Of a stretch of DNA of 64,000 bases, positions 34,556 to 43,228 are shown piece after piece. The notes below the pieces were generated by a model, which did no database searches, had not been told where the DNA came from, and was given only the letters and a program-made list of their open reading frames with translations. How positions within the stretch are numbered: position 1 is the first letter of the stretch; each line of letters opens with the position of its first letter. The position numbers were made by a program, and so were the translations under genes. This stretch comes from an uncultured bacterium (GTDB lineage Bacteria > Verrucomicrobiota > Kiritimatiellia > CAIKKV01), in contig CALHRZ010000007.1 in assembly GCA_938038445.1 (NCBI GenBank), positions 124,001 through 188,000 on the forward strand, written 5' to 3'.

Positions 34556-36040
34556 ATGACCCCCAGCGAAAAAGCGAATGAACGCCGGCGGGCGATTCTC
34601 GCGCCGCGGATTAATGTACTTCCGGGTTTGCTTTCGCTGTCGGTCGCCGCCTTGATTTCTGCATCCGTTCATACGCTTTATCTCCTTACGGTTCGTCGGC
34701 TCGAGCAAGCGGATTTGCGGCGATCACATAACCGCCTTATGGCGGCTCTGCGCCAGGAACTGGCAGTGCTAGATACGACCTGCCGCGACTGGGCCTTTTG
34801 GAAGGATATGTACGAATACGCCAAAACCCCGAATCGTAGATTTGAGGCCGATAATTTAACGAAGGCGGGTTTTCACGATACGCTTGGTCTCCATCTCATC
34901 GGGATTTTAAATCGGGACGGAGATTTGATCTGGTTCGGCTACTGGGGACAGCCGGGAGAAACGAACACCGCGAACACCGCCGCACAATTCCTCAAGGACT
35001 TGATGACCCTTCCGCGTTTGGAGGTGCTGGCTGGTCAGCGGCAGGGGACAGCCGGAATGACGGGATATCTTCGTGCGCCGTGGGGGTGGACTCTGGTGGC
35101 AGCTCGGCCGATTTTGCCGGGCCAGGAATCGGGAGAACCGATCGGTTTTCTTCTGATGGGCCGTCGGGCGGATGATCGGTGGCGGGTGAGTCTGAAGAAG
35201 CAAATTGAATTGGACTTTCAGCTGCAGGGACCTGAAAACGCACCTCGAAAAACAGTGCAGAGAGGGTGGCGCTGGAATCCGGCCATGGGCAGCTGGATCG
35301 ATTGGCAGCACGACTCATGCCGACTCCTTTCCCCTTTTCGAGGGACATGGCCCGGTGGACTTCTTGTCGAAATGGTCTATCCCCGCGAGGTGATGCGGTC
35401 GGCTCGAATCACTGCGCGCTCGGTTAGCCTTATCTTGTTTGTATCCGTTTTGGGGATGTTTCTGTTTTGGATGTGGGTGTTGCGGCGGCAAGTCAGGGAA
35501 CTGCAACTGGAACGGCTTCGGATGGAACAGGAATTGCGGGAAAAAAGTCATCAAAGCGACCAAATGAGGGAACAGGCGTTTGCGCTTCTTAACAATACGG
35601 ATCAGTTAAGAAAGCGGCTGGAACGAATCGCAGCCGAACAGCGTCAAATGAATATTCAGATGCAGGATGCCGTTACCCGCGCGCGGGTTTTGTTCGAAAA
35701 CGCCCCATTGGCGGCGCTGTTGATGAGTCCGGGGGCAGGGATCATCCTTCAAGCCAACCAGTCGGCGGCTGAGCTTTTTGCCGCCTCTTCACCGGAGGAT
35801 CTTCTCGCCCATCATCCCATCACCTTATCCCCTCTCCGGCAGCCCAACGGCGAAGAATCCGCCCGTCGCTGGAAGGAGTGGGAACGAGAAAGCGCGTTGC
35901 CGCGCGGAGTGACATTCCCTTGGCGGTGCCGACGGATGGATGGGACCGAGTTCGATGCGGAGATGACGGCGGTGGCATTCGAAACGGCCGAACGGCGGTT
36001 GCTTCTGGTTTTCGTCTGCCCCCAGCCGGCGCATGCGTAA
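34556..36040 (+). CDS. CHASE4-PAS membrane sensor without output domain
   Basis: 494 residues from ATG 34556, supported by an AAGGAGGG stretch 9 nt upstream. TM1 (LLSLSVAALISASVHTLYLL, near residues 22-41) and TM2 (SVSLILFVSVLGMFLFWMWVL, near 286-306) enclose a periplasmic CHASE4 domain, recognised by LDTTCRDWAFWKDMYEYA and DTLGLHLIGILNRDGDLIWFGYW. A coiled coil follows TM2, and a C-terminal PAS domain (ARVLFENAPLAALLMSPGAGIILQANQSA) ends the protein. No histidine kinase, GGDEF, EAL or methyl-accepting domain follows, and the gene ends 6-10 residues after the PAS. How the signal leaves the protein is unknown. Confidence 0.85.
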   Translation: MTPSEKANERRRAILAPRINVLPGLLSLSVAALISASVHTLYLLTVRRLEQADLRRSHNRLMAALRQELAVLDTTCRDWAFWKDMYEYAKTPNRRFEADNLTKAGFHDTLGLHLIGILNRDGDLIWFGYWGQPGETNTANTAAQFLKDLMTLPRLEVLAGQRQGTAGMTGYLRAPWGWTLVAARPILPGQESGEPIGFLLMGRRADDRWRVSLKKQIELDFQLQGPENAPRKTVQRGWRWNPAMGSWIDWQHDSCRLLSPFRGTWPGGLLVEMVYPREVMRSARITARSVSLILFVSVLGMFLFWMWVLRRQVRELQLERLRMEQELREKSHQSDQMREQAFALLNNTDQLRKRLERIAAEQRQMNIQMQDAVTRARVLFENAPLAALLMSPGAGIILQANQSAAELFAASSPEDLLAHHPITLSPLRQPNGEESARRWKEWERESALPRGVTFPWRCRRMDGTEFDAEMTAVAFETAERRLLLVFVCPQPAHA

Positions 36041-36085
36041 AGACAAGACATCGAGAGGGGGACTTCCGCATCTTGCCGGCCGTTC

Positions 36086-36114
36086 TTGCCGAGGCATTCG
36101 GGCTGTGGTAGCAT
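36086..36114 (+). promoter_or_regulatory. Candidate promoter of the secreted-protein gene
   Basis: TTGCCG (36086-36091), a 17-nt spacer and TAGCAT (36109-36114), 20 nt before the ATG at 36135. AAAAGGGG serves as SD. Confidence 0.5.
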
Positions 36115-36134
36115 GTGGAAAAGGGGTGATTGAG

Positions 36135-37046
36135 ATGAAGAAGAGGATCAGCCTTTTTACGCTGTTGGTGGCGGGATTCTGTTGGGCTGCGCCACCGGAG
36201 GCGCCGGTACGGCCGGATGCGTTTCCCCGCGTGGAACTGTCCCCCGGATCCATCCCCTATTATGCCCCGGTTTATGTGGACGTGGATTCGAACGAAGTTG
36301 CCTATGTTCTTTTCGATGGGAATGTTTCCAACGGATACAATCGCCTCTATTTCTGGATCCCCAACAACCCCGAGTATCGAACGCCCCGCACGTTGCGGTG
36401 GAATGACGAAGCCAAGCGGTTTGGACCGGTCGTTTTTCAGCCCCGTCATCCGCAGGATGAAATCCGAATCGGCTGGTCATTTGGATGGGGCCGTACGGGC
36501 GGCGCCTTTGAGCACTACGACTATCTAACTGGACAGGTGCGCAAAGGAACCCGCCCAATTCATCCCGTTTTTCGTTTTCAGTGCGACTACTATCGGCGGC
36601 CCCGCAGCGGAACCCGTCCGGCGGACTCTCTGGTGGACATCACGATGCGAGGGCAACTCTATGCTTCCTTGTGGACCAATATGCCGGCGCCTCTTCAGCC
36701 CTGGAACTCTCTCAATTATTACAAGACGATGCGAATTGTGCGGGAAAAGGGCGAGGTGTCCGTGTTATTTCAGGGCCGTTTGAATTATGGCGATTCGCCC
36801 TGCGAGGTTCGCGCGCTACCGCGCGAAACCGTCTGTACGTTGGTGGTTTCTCCTTATATGCGCCCGCCCATCTATTCCAATGATGTTTCGTGGGCGGAAG
36901 CGTTTCAGCCGGGAATTCGTGTGCCCCTCGATTTTGGATGGTACGATCTCTATTGGAACATCGCCTCGCCGGGACTCAATGTCCGTCCCCGTCTTGATGT
37001 GGCGGTCCGGCGCTCGCCCTTTCCGGTGCCCAAAGTGGACGAATGA
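36135..37046 (+). CDS. Secreted protein of unknown function
   Basis: 303 residues starting at ATG 36135, where an n-region MKKR and hydrophobic ISLFTLLVAGFCWA form a signal peptide with cleavage near Ala-Pro-Pro. The mature protein is beta-rich and aromatic, with segments such as SFGWGRTGGAFEHYDYLTGQ and YASLWTNMPAPLQPWNSLNYYK. No catalytic motif is recognised. It is followed 15 nt later by the GYF-domain protein and then an L,D-transpeptidase in one run, so envelope function is likely. I cannot name a family. Confidence 0.75.
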   Translation: MKKRISLFTLLVAGFCWAAPPEAPVRPDAFPRVELSPGSIPYYAPVYVDVDSNEVAYVLFDGNVSNGYNRLYFWIPNNPEYRTPRTLRWNDEAKRFGPVVFQPRHPQDEIRIGWSFGWGRTGGAFEHYDYLTGQVRKGTRPIHPVFRFQCDYYRRPRSGTRPADSLVDITMRGQLYASLWTNMPAPLQPWNSLNYYKTMRIVREKGEVSVLFQGRLNYGDSPCEVRALPRETVCTLVVSPYMRPPIYSNDVSWAEAFQPGIRVPLDFGWYDLYWNIASPGLNVRPRLDVAVRRSPFPVPKVDE

Positions 37047-37061
37047 GGAGAGGAGGAAGAG

Positions 37062-37715
37062 GTGGCCACATCGGGTCGGTTTTATTACTGGAAGGAAGGG
37101 GGGCCGGTGGTAGGGCCGGTGACCATCAATGCAGTGGAGCAACTCAGGCAAGAGGGAGTCATCAGCCCACATACGCGGATTGCCAGGGAAGGCGCCTCCT
37201 TTTGGGCAAGTTTGGACTCTATTGTTTCGCCCGTCCAACCGGCAATCTCCGGCCACCCACCCCCGATCCCTCTTTTGCCGAGTGTTACCGCAGTGGCCCT
37301 TTTCCACACGCTATGGGGTACCGTTCGGCTGGCCGTTCTTCCGTTTCGCCTTTTTCTGGCAGCCATGGCTCTTTCGCTCATGAAGTCGAGCTTCACCGGC
37401 ATCGAGGAACCGCTGGGTTGGCGTCTCTTTGATTTGTTTCTGAATGTCTTTATCGCTCTTTGGCTTCTGATCGGGGGACTGAGCCTTTTCCAACGACGGT
37501 TGTTCGGATTGACCGTTGCTGTTAGCGCCTCGGTCCTGATGCTGGTACGGGGGCTGACGGTCTTTTTTGTGCGGACCATTTTCTATGCGCATTCCGGGTT
37601 GCCGACAGCCGCGCCTGTCATTCTCCCTTTTTCCCTTATGGCCGGAATTCTCTATCCACTTTTTGCCCTTGTTATTCTTTCTCGACCTTCTGTACGTCGT
37701 CTGTTTGATTCATGA
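37062..37715 (+). CDS. GYF_2 (DUF4339)-domain membrane protein
   Basis: 217 residues from GTG 37062 with GGAGGAAGAG just upstream. Residues 5-50 (FYYWKEGGPVVGPVTINAV, then LRQEGVISPHTRIAREG) form a GYF_2/DUF4339 domain, which binds Pro-rich peptides and has the W-x-x-x-x-x-G-P-V pattern. Three or four hydrophobic helices follow. GYF_2 plus a small membrane domain is common in PVC and Bacteroidetes genomes with no known role. It overlaps the L,D-transpeptidase by ATGA. Confidence 0.75.
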   Translation: MATSGRFYYWKEGGPVVGPVTINAVEQLRQEGVISPHTRIAREGASFWASLDSIVSPVQPAISGHPPPIPLLPSVTAVALFHTLWGTVRLAVLPFRLFLAAMALSLMKSSFTGIEEPLGWRLFDLFLNVFIALWLLIGGLSLFQRRLFGLTVAVSASVLMLVRGLTVFFVRTIFYAHSGLPTAAPVILPFSLMAGILYPLFALVILSRPSVRRLFDS

Positions 37716-38710
37716 CCATTGCAGGGCTCCAGGGGGGAATCGGGAGGAATGGGGGAAGAAGGGTAAGGAAGGGCATTCTTATGGCGGCAATTTGGGCGGC
37801 TGCGGTGCTTGCGGAGTCCCCCTGGTCCGATGAAGGGGGAAATCCCTGGCACATCGCCGAACTCCAAATACTTTTGGCCCGCTGCGGGTTCAGTTGTGGG
37901 CTGGTGGATAACCGGGTTGGGCCGAAAACCCGGGCGGCGTGGGTCGATTATCTCCGCTCGAGGGGGTTCAATGAGACCGTGCCGGCTCTGAGCGAACTCC
38001 GGCGGGATTCTCGTTCGTTGTGGTTTTCTCACCTTTTGAAATCCGAAGATTTCGAGAGTATTGGGCCGGTGTTCGAGAAGTGGGAGGAGGCCGCCCGGCA
38101 GCCGGCCATGCCTTACGCCAGCCTGCTCGAATCGCTGGCGGATCGTTACGGAGCGAGCGAACGATTTCTCCAGGAGCGCAATCCGGCCCTCGTCTGGCAA
38201 ACGCTAGGGCCCGGCGATCGGGTCTGGGTGCCCCAGCGTGGCCCGGTGCAGTTGAAGGCTCCATTGACACGGCTCGAAATTGACACGGCTTCGTTCCGCC
38301 TCAGAGGCTACGCGACCAACGAGCAGCTTGTTCTTTCGATGCCGTGTTCGATTGCCCGGCGCAGTGAAAAAGTTCCTGCCGGCGATCTGTTCGTGGCTAA
38401 CCTTGCCGATCGCCCCACCTATACCTTCAATCCCGCCCTTTTTCCCGATCACCCCCGTGCCCGCGAGATCGGCCGCGTGCTAATTCTTCCCCCGGGTCCC
38501 AATAATCCAGTCGGCCTCTATTGGATCGGCCTCAGTCGGGCAGGATATGGCATTCATGGAACCCCCCATCCGGACACGGTCGGTTCTCGTGAGTCGGGGG
38601 GTTGCTTTCGGTTGACGAATTACGATGTGCGGGAATTGAGTCGCCATGTCCGAATTGGAATGCCCGTCACAGTACGGGAGCCCCCTGATCGGCAGGGGGA
38701 GAACCGATAA
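37712..38710 (+). CDS. L,D-transpeptidase (YkuD) with PG-binding and LysM-like regions
   Basis: 332 residues. Start overlaps the previous stop by ATGA; a second ATG at 37781 with GGAAGGG upstream would give a shorter signal peptide, so start is uncertain. After an Arg/Lys-rich n-region and AAIWAAAVLAE comes a PG_binding_1-type repeat (ELQILLARCGFSCGLVDNR), then a LysM-like stretch (ESLADRYGASERFLQERNP, ending GDRVWVPQ). The YkuD domain ends with YGIHGTPHPDTVGSRESGG and Cys298, matching the HGxx...SxGCxR catalytic pattern. The enzyme would make 3-3 cross-links or attach lipoproteins to peptidoglycan in the periplasm. Confidence 0.9.
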   Translation: MTIAGLQGGIGRNGGRRVRKGILMAAIWAAAVLAESPWSDEGGNPWHIAELQILLARCGFSCGLVDNRVGPKTRAAWVDYLRSRGFNETVPALSELRRDSRSLWFSHLLKSEDFESIGPVFEKWEEAARQPAMPYASLLESLADRYGASERFLQERNPALVWQTLGPGDRVWVPQRGPVQLKAPLTRLEIDTASFRLRGYATNEQLVLSMPCSIARRSEKVPAGDLFVANLADRPTYTFNPALFPDHPRAREIGRVLILPPGPNNPVGLYWIGLSRAGYGIHGTPHPDTVGSRESGGCFRLTNYDVRELSRHVRIGMPVTVREPPDRQGENR

Positions 38711-38712
38711 GG

Positions 38713-39780
38713 GTGAAACGATCAAGTTCAATAGGGAGGGAGGGAAAAATCGCGGTCACTTTTTTCCGACTTTTCTTAATCGCCTCCTGGGGAGCAACTG
38801 TAGCGGGAGGCTTGCTGGGCGGCTGCCATTCGGGAGATTCCGCTGCAGATGGGTCGGACAAAGAAAAGGAGAACATCACCATGCGCTATCCCATTCCCCC
38901 GCTGACGCCGGAGGAGGAACGGGTCATTGTCTATCGAGGAACCGAACCCCCATTCCAGGGCCGGTACTGGAACCGATTTGATCCCGGCGTGTATCTTTGC
39001 CGGCGATGCGGGCGGGCACTTTATCGAAGCGAGGATAAATTTGACGCAGGTTGCGGCTGGCCGAGTTTCGACGCAGAGGTGCCTGGAGCCGTGGGGCGTC
39101 GGCCGGATCCGGATGGTCGGCGCACGGAAATCTTCTGTGCGGGATGTGGGGCGCATTTGGGGCATGTATTCACCGGCGAGCGGATGACGCCTCGACATGT
39201 GCGGCATTGTGTCAATTCGCTCAGCCTACAATTCGTGCCGGAACATGCTTTGGCGGACCACGTTGGACGCGCGGTATTTGCGGGAGGGTGTTTCTGGGGA
39301 GTGGAGTACTGGTTCCAGTCGGCGGCGGGCGTGATTCGCACCCGTGTGGGGTACGCGGGCGGGCGAACTCCGAATCCCACATACCGGGAGGTTTGCACGG
39401 GAAAGACGGGCCATGCAGAAGCCGTGGAGGTTTTGTTCGACCCTCAAGCGGTTTCGTTTGAAGCGCTGGCGCGTCTGTTTTTCGAAATTCATGACCCGAC
39501 GCAGCGAGACCGGCAAGGGCCCGACGTCGGCAAACAGTATCGCTCTATTATTTTTTACGCGGACGAAAACCAGAAGTCGGTTGCGCTTCGCCTTATGGTT
39601 CACCTCAGGGAACGAGGGTTTGCGGTCCAAACGGCGCTCGAACCGTTGGAGGTATTCTGGCCCGCCGAGGATTACCATCAGGGCTATTACCGCCGCCGCG
39701 GTGAAACCCCTTCGTGCCACCGGCGGACTTCCCGTTTTGGCGATTCGGCGGAATCAGAGGGGGGAATGCCTGCACCATGA
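38713..39780 (+). CDS. Bifunctional peptide-methionine sulfoxide reductase MsrB-MsrA, lipoprotein form
   Basis: 355 residues from GTG 38713. The N-terminus has a lipoprotein signal (IASWGATVAGGLLGGC, lipobox Cys38). MsrB (about 57-185) has two Cys pairs for zinc (CRRCG and CAGCG) and the catalytic VRHCVNSLSLQF. MsrA (about 193-340) has the catalytic GGCFWG and the family VEVLFDP and EDYHQGYY patterns. Domain order is MsrB then MsrA, the reverse of the commoner MsrA-MsrB fusions. Internal ATG 38881 has a strong SD (AAAGGAG, 9 nt), so a second, cytoplasmic product from the same gene is possible. It repairs oxidised methionine (both diastereomers). Confidence 0.93.
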   Translation: MKRSSSIGREGKIAVTFFRLFLIASWGATVAGGLLGGCHSGDSAADGSDKEKENITMRYPIPPLTPEEERVIVYRGTEPPFQGRYWNRFDPGVYLCRRCGRALYRSEDKFDAGCGWPSFDAEVPGAVGRRPDPDGRRTEIFCAGCGAHLGHVFTGERMTPRHVRHCVNSLSLQFVPEHALADHVGRAVFAGGCFWGVEYWFQSAAGVIRTRVGYAGGRTPNPTYREVCTGKTGHAEAVEVLFDPQAVSFEALARLFFEIHDPTQRDRQGPDVGKQYRSIIFYADENQKSVALRLMVHLRERGFAVQTALEPLEVFWPAEDYHQGYYRRRGETPSCHRRTSRFGDSAESEGGMPAP

Positions 39781-40016
39781 GAAACCGGGACAATTCCTTG
39801 ATGTACAACCGAAAAAGGATTCGCGGGCTGGACATTGTTCAAGCCGTGCGGGAAGGGGTGCGGACGCTGAACGACATCCGCGAAAAGGCCGGCGCTCGCC
39901 CGGGAGGGGAATGCAGGCTGCTGAATCCCAAAGGACGATGCTGTTCTCCGAACATTCCGACAATTCTTCGTCATGAGAGATCGGGATCGGGGGATGCCCC
40001 GCGCAGCCGCTCCTGA
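39777..40016 (+). CDS. Small BFD-like (2Fe-2S)-type protein lacking the N-terminal Cys pair
   Basis: 79 residues; ATG overlaps the MsrBA stop. The segment VQAVREGVRTLNDIREKAGA and GGECRLLNPKGRCCSPNI matches small bacterial BFD-type proteins, in which an N-terminal C-x-C and a C-terminal C-x(n)-CC bind a 2Fe-2S cluster. Here the N-terminal pair is missing (the aligned sequence is MYNRKRIRGLD), leaving three Cys at the C-terminal end. Either the cluster is lost or another protein supplies ligands. Coupling to a sulfoxide reductase gene fits a redox role, but this is inference. Confidence 0.6.
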   Translation: MRNRDNSLMYNRKRIRGLDIVQAVREGVRTLNDIREKAGARPGGECRLLNPKGRCCSPNIPTILRHERSGSGDAPRSRS

Positions 40017-40097
40017 ATGTCTGAATGTAGGACTGTAATTCTTTTATTATTCAAGCGTGATGTTATCAACGGAATCTGGTAACGTATTCCCCCGGAT

Positions 40098-40178
40098 GCC
40101 CGGGTGGTGGAATGGCAGACACAGGGGACTTAAAATCCCCTGGCGAAAGCCGTGCGGGTTCGAATCCCGCCCCGGGCA
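40098..40178 (+). tRNA. tRNA-Leu (anticodon UAA)
   Basis: An 81-nt gene. Acceptor stem GCCCGGG pairs with CCCGGGC at 40171-40177. The anticodon arm GGGGA-CTTAAAA-TCCCC gives anticodon TAA, and the T arm is GCGGG-TTCGAAT-CCCGC. The extended variable region fits a type II Leu tRNA. CCA is not encoded. It precedes the glycosyltransferase start by 18 nt. The 81 nt upstream (40017-40097) hold no gene I can recognise. Confidence 0.95.
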
Positions 40179-40196
40179 AGTCGGTAAGGAGACCGA

Positions 40197-41255
40197 ATGG
40201 ATATCTCCGTCTTATTTCTGGATTCGTCTTTTGTCTATCCTGGCGCAGGAGAGCCGGTCGAAGAAGCGGAATATTTCCGGTTGCAGCTACTGGCAGATCT
40301 TGTCCGTACAGGCCATCGCGTCGCGGTTCTCGCTCGCCGGGACTGGGCGGCTTTTCTTCGGGAACGCCAAGGTCTTCCGCTGAAAGAATTTCTCCTTTGT
40401 TCCCCCCGTCTTTCAGGAAATTGGGGGGCGCTTGCGGCCTGCTACTCGGCGCGGAACCGGCGGTTCAGTGTGCTGCTTACTTTTGAAACTGCCGGCGTGT
40501 TGGCGTCTGCGCTATGGGCCGTCCGGCGATTTCGAATGACCAATCGGGCGGTTCTCATTGCGCGGCGTCCTCCCACTCGCTCTCTGGTAGCGGCCATGGG
40601 GCGTTTTTCTTGCTCCGTTGCGGCGGCGAACCGTCGAATCGCCCAGGCATTTTCCGGAGGTCTTTACGGAAAAGTGGAGGTCATCGGCGGGCTTGCCGGC
40701 GTGCACCGTTTTGACGGCGTTCGTCCGGAACGTCCTGCCGATGCGCCGGTGGTTTTTTGTGTTATGGGAGACCTCACCCAGGGTTGGCGGGGGGTCGGGA
40801 TTGTCTTGCAAGCCCTGAATTTGCTTCCCGAGGAGCATTCGGACCGCGTCCGGGTGCATTTGACGGGATTCCGCTCACCTCCTCGAATTCCTGACCCGAG
40901 GGTCCTATGCCGTCCCCCGGTTCCTTGCGAGGAACGAGGCTCCTATTTGAAGGAGGTGGACGTTATGATCGCACCCTCCGCGGAAGAGGAAAACATGCTC
41001 GAAACGTTTGAGGAGGCGGCCGTACAGGGGATGCTGGCCGGTCTTCCATTGATTGTGTTTGATGCCGGCGGGGTGGGCGAGAAGGCTCAGGATGGCGCCG
41101 GTCTGACCTTTCAGACGGCCGAAGAACTGGCAGAAGCCATGACGGCGCTCCTTAAGGATCCGGAACGCCGGCAGCGAATGGGGGAACGGGCCCGAAAGAA
41201 TGCGTTGGCACGTTACAGTTGGAACAGCGAGAATTTTATCCGCCGTTATCTCTGA
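40197..41255 (+). CDS. Group 1 (GT4-like) glycosyltransferase
   Basis: 352 residues. GT-B fold: an N-terminal domain with no strong motif, and a C-terminal domain with VVFCVMGDLTQGWRGVGIVLQAL and the GT4 donor-site pattern MLETFEEAAVQGMLAGLPLIVFDAGG (the E-x7-E region, usually ESFGxxxxEAMACGxP). The C-terminus ends in a short amphipathic helix ARKNALARYSWN. It likely transfers a sugar from a nucleotide donor in envelope polysaccharide or glycolipid synthesis. It follows tRNA-Leu and overlaps the convergent alr gene by 10 nt. Confidence 0.82.
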   Translation: MDISVLFLDSSFVYPGAGEPVEEAEYFRLQLLADLVRTGHRVAVLARRDWAAFLRERQGLPLKEFLLCSPRLSGNWGALAACYSARNRRFSVLLTFETAGVLASALWAVRRFRMTNRAVLIARRPPTRSLVAAMGRFSCSVAAANRRIAQAFSGGLYGKVEVIGGLAGVHRFDGVRPERPADAPVVFCVMGDLTQGWRGVGIVLQALNLLPEEHSDRVRVHLTGFRSPPRIPDPRVLCRPPVPCEERGSYLKEVDVMIAPSAEEENMLETFEEAAVQGMLAGLPLIVFDAGGVGEKAQDGAGLTFQTAEELAEAMTALLKDPERRQRMGERARKNALARYSWNSENFIRRYL

Positions 41256-42388
41256 CTTTTGGCGCCGTCCCTTGGATCGCTATTTGGCCCGTCCACCGGC
41301 CGTCTCGGGCTGCGAATTGCCGTAAGAACCTCATGCGAAATAGTTCCTGCAAGGGCAGCCAATTCGTCGGCCCAGAGGGATTCCGAACCGTCTTGACCGA
41401 GAAGCGTGATTTCATCCCCCGCTTGGGCGGTCGAATGGGGCCCCAGATCCACCATGGTCAGGTTCATGGTGACCCGTCCCGCGACTCGGCATCTCCGGCC
41501 TTCCGACAGAATGGGGGCGCGATTGCTCCAAATTCGGAAATAACCATCCGCATAACCGACCGGGATGGTGCCGATCACCGTCTCGGACGGCGCCCGATAG
41601 GTGCAGTCATAGCTGATGGGCGTTCCCGCTGCGACCCGTTTGACCTGGATGAGCCGAGCTTTCCACTGCAAGAACGGGCGAACCTCTGGGTGGCCCGGAT
41701 TTTTCGGGCCATATCCATAAAGAAGAATGCCGGGGCGGACGCCCTCATAGCGCCATTGGCGATCGAAACAGAGGGCATCGGAGGCGGCGGCGTGGAGAAA
41801 GGGAATGGCGATGCCGGCAGAACGACAGGCCGCGGCCACTTGTTCGAATCGTTGGGCTTGAAGGAGCGTGAAGGAAGGGTCCTCGGATCCCGCGGCGGCG
41901 TAATGGGTGCAGATCCCGTTGATTTCCAAGCCCGGCAACCGCGCGAGTGTTGCGAGGAGTCGAGGGGCTTCCTCCCAGGCAAGGCCGACTCGTCCCATTC
42001 CTGTGTCAATCTTCACGTGGCAGGGAAGGCGATGCCCGAGTCGTTGTGCGCTGTGGTTCAAGGCGGCCGCCTGTTGGACGGAGAAGAGAAGCGGTATCGC
42101 ACGGAGGGCGAGCAGGTCGGGGGTATCCTTTTCATGAACCGGGCCGAAGCAGAGAATGACGGCATCTGGAACCAGTGCACGAAGACGTGCCACCTCTTCC
42201 AGCGTAAAGACGCCAAAGTGCCGGACTCCTTCCCCTCGGAGCACCGGCGCCACGAGGCATAGGCCGTGGCCGTACGCATCCGACTTGACCATGGCGATGA
42301 TGGCGGTGTTGGGAGGGAGAATGTTGCGGATGGCGCGGATGTTGGCGCGAAGGATCGGCAAATGGATTTCGACCCAAGAGGAGTTCAT
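41246..42388 (-). CDS. alr: Alanine racemase
   Basis: 380 residues from ATG 42388, overlapping the plsC-like stop by ATGA. Catalytic PLP Lys35 in AMVKSDAYGHG and the second catalytic base Tyr in GTPISYDCTY are both present. HVKIDTGMGRVGL and GYADGYFR are further family signatures. The enzyme makes D-alanine for peptidoglycan. Its ATGA coupling to an acyltransferase gene upstream suggests coexpression of cell-wall and phospholipid genes. Confidence 0.96.
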   Translation of the reverse strand: MNSSWVEIHLPILRANIRAIRNILPPNTAIIAMVKSDAYGHGLCLVAPVLRGEGVRHFGVFTLEEVARLRALVPDAVILCFGPVHEKDTPDLLALRAIPLLFSVQQAAALNHSAQRLGHRLPCHVKIDTGMGRVGLAWEEAPRLLATLARLPGLEINGICTHYAAAGSEDPSFTLLQAQRFEQVAAACRSAGIAIPFLHAAASDALCFDRQWRYEGVRPGILLYGYGPKNPGHPEVRPFLQWKARLIQVKRVAAGTPISYDCTYRAPSETVIGTIPVGYADGYFRIWSNRAPILSEGRRCRVAGRVTMNLTMVDLGPHSTAQAGDEITLLGQDGSESLWADELAALAGTISHEVLTAIRSPRRPVDGPNSDPRDGAKSQR

Positions 42389-43221
42389 GGAGTCAGAGAG
42401 GGCAAGGTGTGAACAGGGACGTGCCATTCCATTAGCCGCTTGGCGATGAACCGGATGGATTGTTCATGAAGAGTCCGCAGATCGGGGCCGGGTTCCAGGG
42501 GAGGGCCGAAGGCGAGACGAACCGGGCGTTCGGGTCGAATGGGACCGAAATCCTTGAGCCATCGGCCGATGCCGTGTAGATCCGTTTGGAGCGCAAGGGG
42601 GATAAGAGGAACAGCAGCCCGACCGGCGAGTTTGGCGCCCAGGCTGTTGAACTCGGCGGGTGAAAAGGCGATCTGACGGGTGGATTGGGGAAAGATGAGG
42701 AGATGATGTCCCTTCTGAAGGAGTTGCAGCCCTTGTTCCATAACGGCGCGGTAATCCGCTTTGGGGTTCTCGCGGGAGACGGCGATGTGCGGAAGGCCGC
42801 GCAGGACAGGGCCGAAGAACGGGTAGCGAAGAAGTTCCCGTTTGATCACGACGGCAAGGGGGCGAAAGGGCAGCACAAAACAGGGGATGAGAAACGTTTC
42901 GAGGAGACTCATGTGATTGGAAACCAGGACCGCGGAGGTGTTCAGTATACCCAGGCGGTCGAGCCCTGTGGCTTCGACGTGACCGCCGACCCGTTCGACG
43001 AGTTTCAGAGTTTGCACGGCCCGCTTATGGAAATCTTCGCGCGAAAAAATACCGTTCTGGAGGTCTTGCCAGGCGCCGATAACGATTTGCAAAAAGCCGG
43101 CGTAATAGCGCCAGGTCGGCCACAGGGGGCGGCGAGAGAGGGACGGCGTAGCATAGGCGTGGTTCAAACGAATTCGTTCGGTCAAGCGACGGGCGTCCAT
43201 GTTGAGGGAGGAAAGGTTCAT
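42385..43221 (-). CDS. 1-acylglycerol-3-phosphate acyltransferase-like protein (PlsC family) with altered motifs
   Basis: 278 residues from ATG 43221. A GATAAT lies 7 nt upstream and no SD, favouring this start over an overlong alternative. Motif I is NHMSLLE, where the family reads NHxSxxD: the catalytic His is kept but the Asp is Glu. Motif III is FPQSTRQ instead of FPEGTR. The N-terminal helix (AGFLQIVIGAWQDL) and VVIKRELLRYPFFGPVLRGL match membrane-bound acyltransferases. It could be a distinct acyl acceptor or donor subfamily rather than the core PlsC. First gene of a two-gene unit with alr. Confidence 0.82.
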   Translation of the reverse strand: MNLSSLNMDARRLTERIRLNHAYATPSLSRRPLWPTWRYYAGFLQIVIGAWQDLQNGIFSREDFHKRAVQTLKLVERVGGHVEATGLDRLGILNTSAVLVSNHMSLLETFLIPCFVLPFRPLAVVIKRELLRYPFFGPVLRGLPHIAVSRENPKADYRAVMEQGLQLLQKGHHLLIFPQSTRQIAFSPAEFNSLGAKLAGRAAVPLIPLALQTDLHGIGRWLKDFGPIRPERPVRLAFGPPLEPGPDLRTLHEQSIRFIAKRLMEWHVPVHTLPSLTP

Positions 43222-43228
43222 CGGCAGA

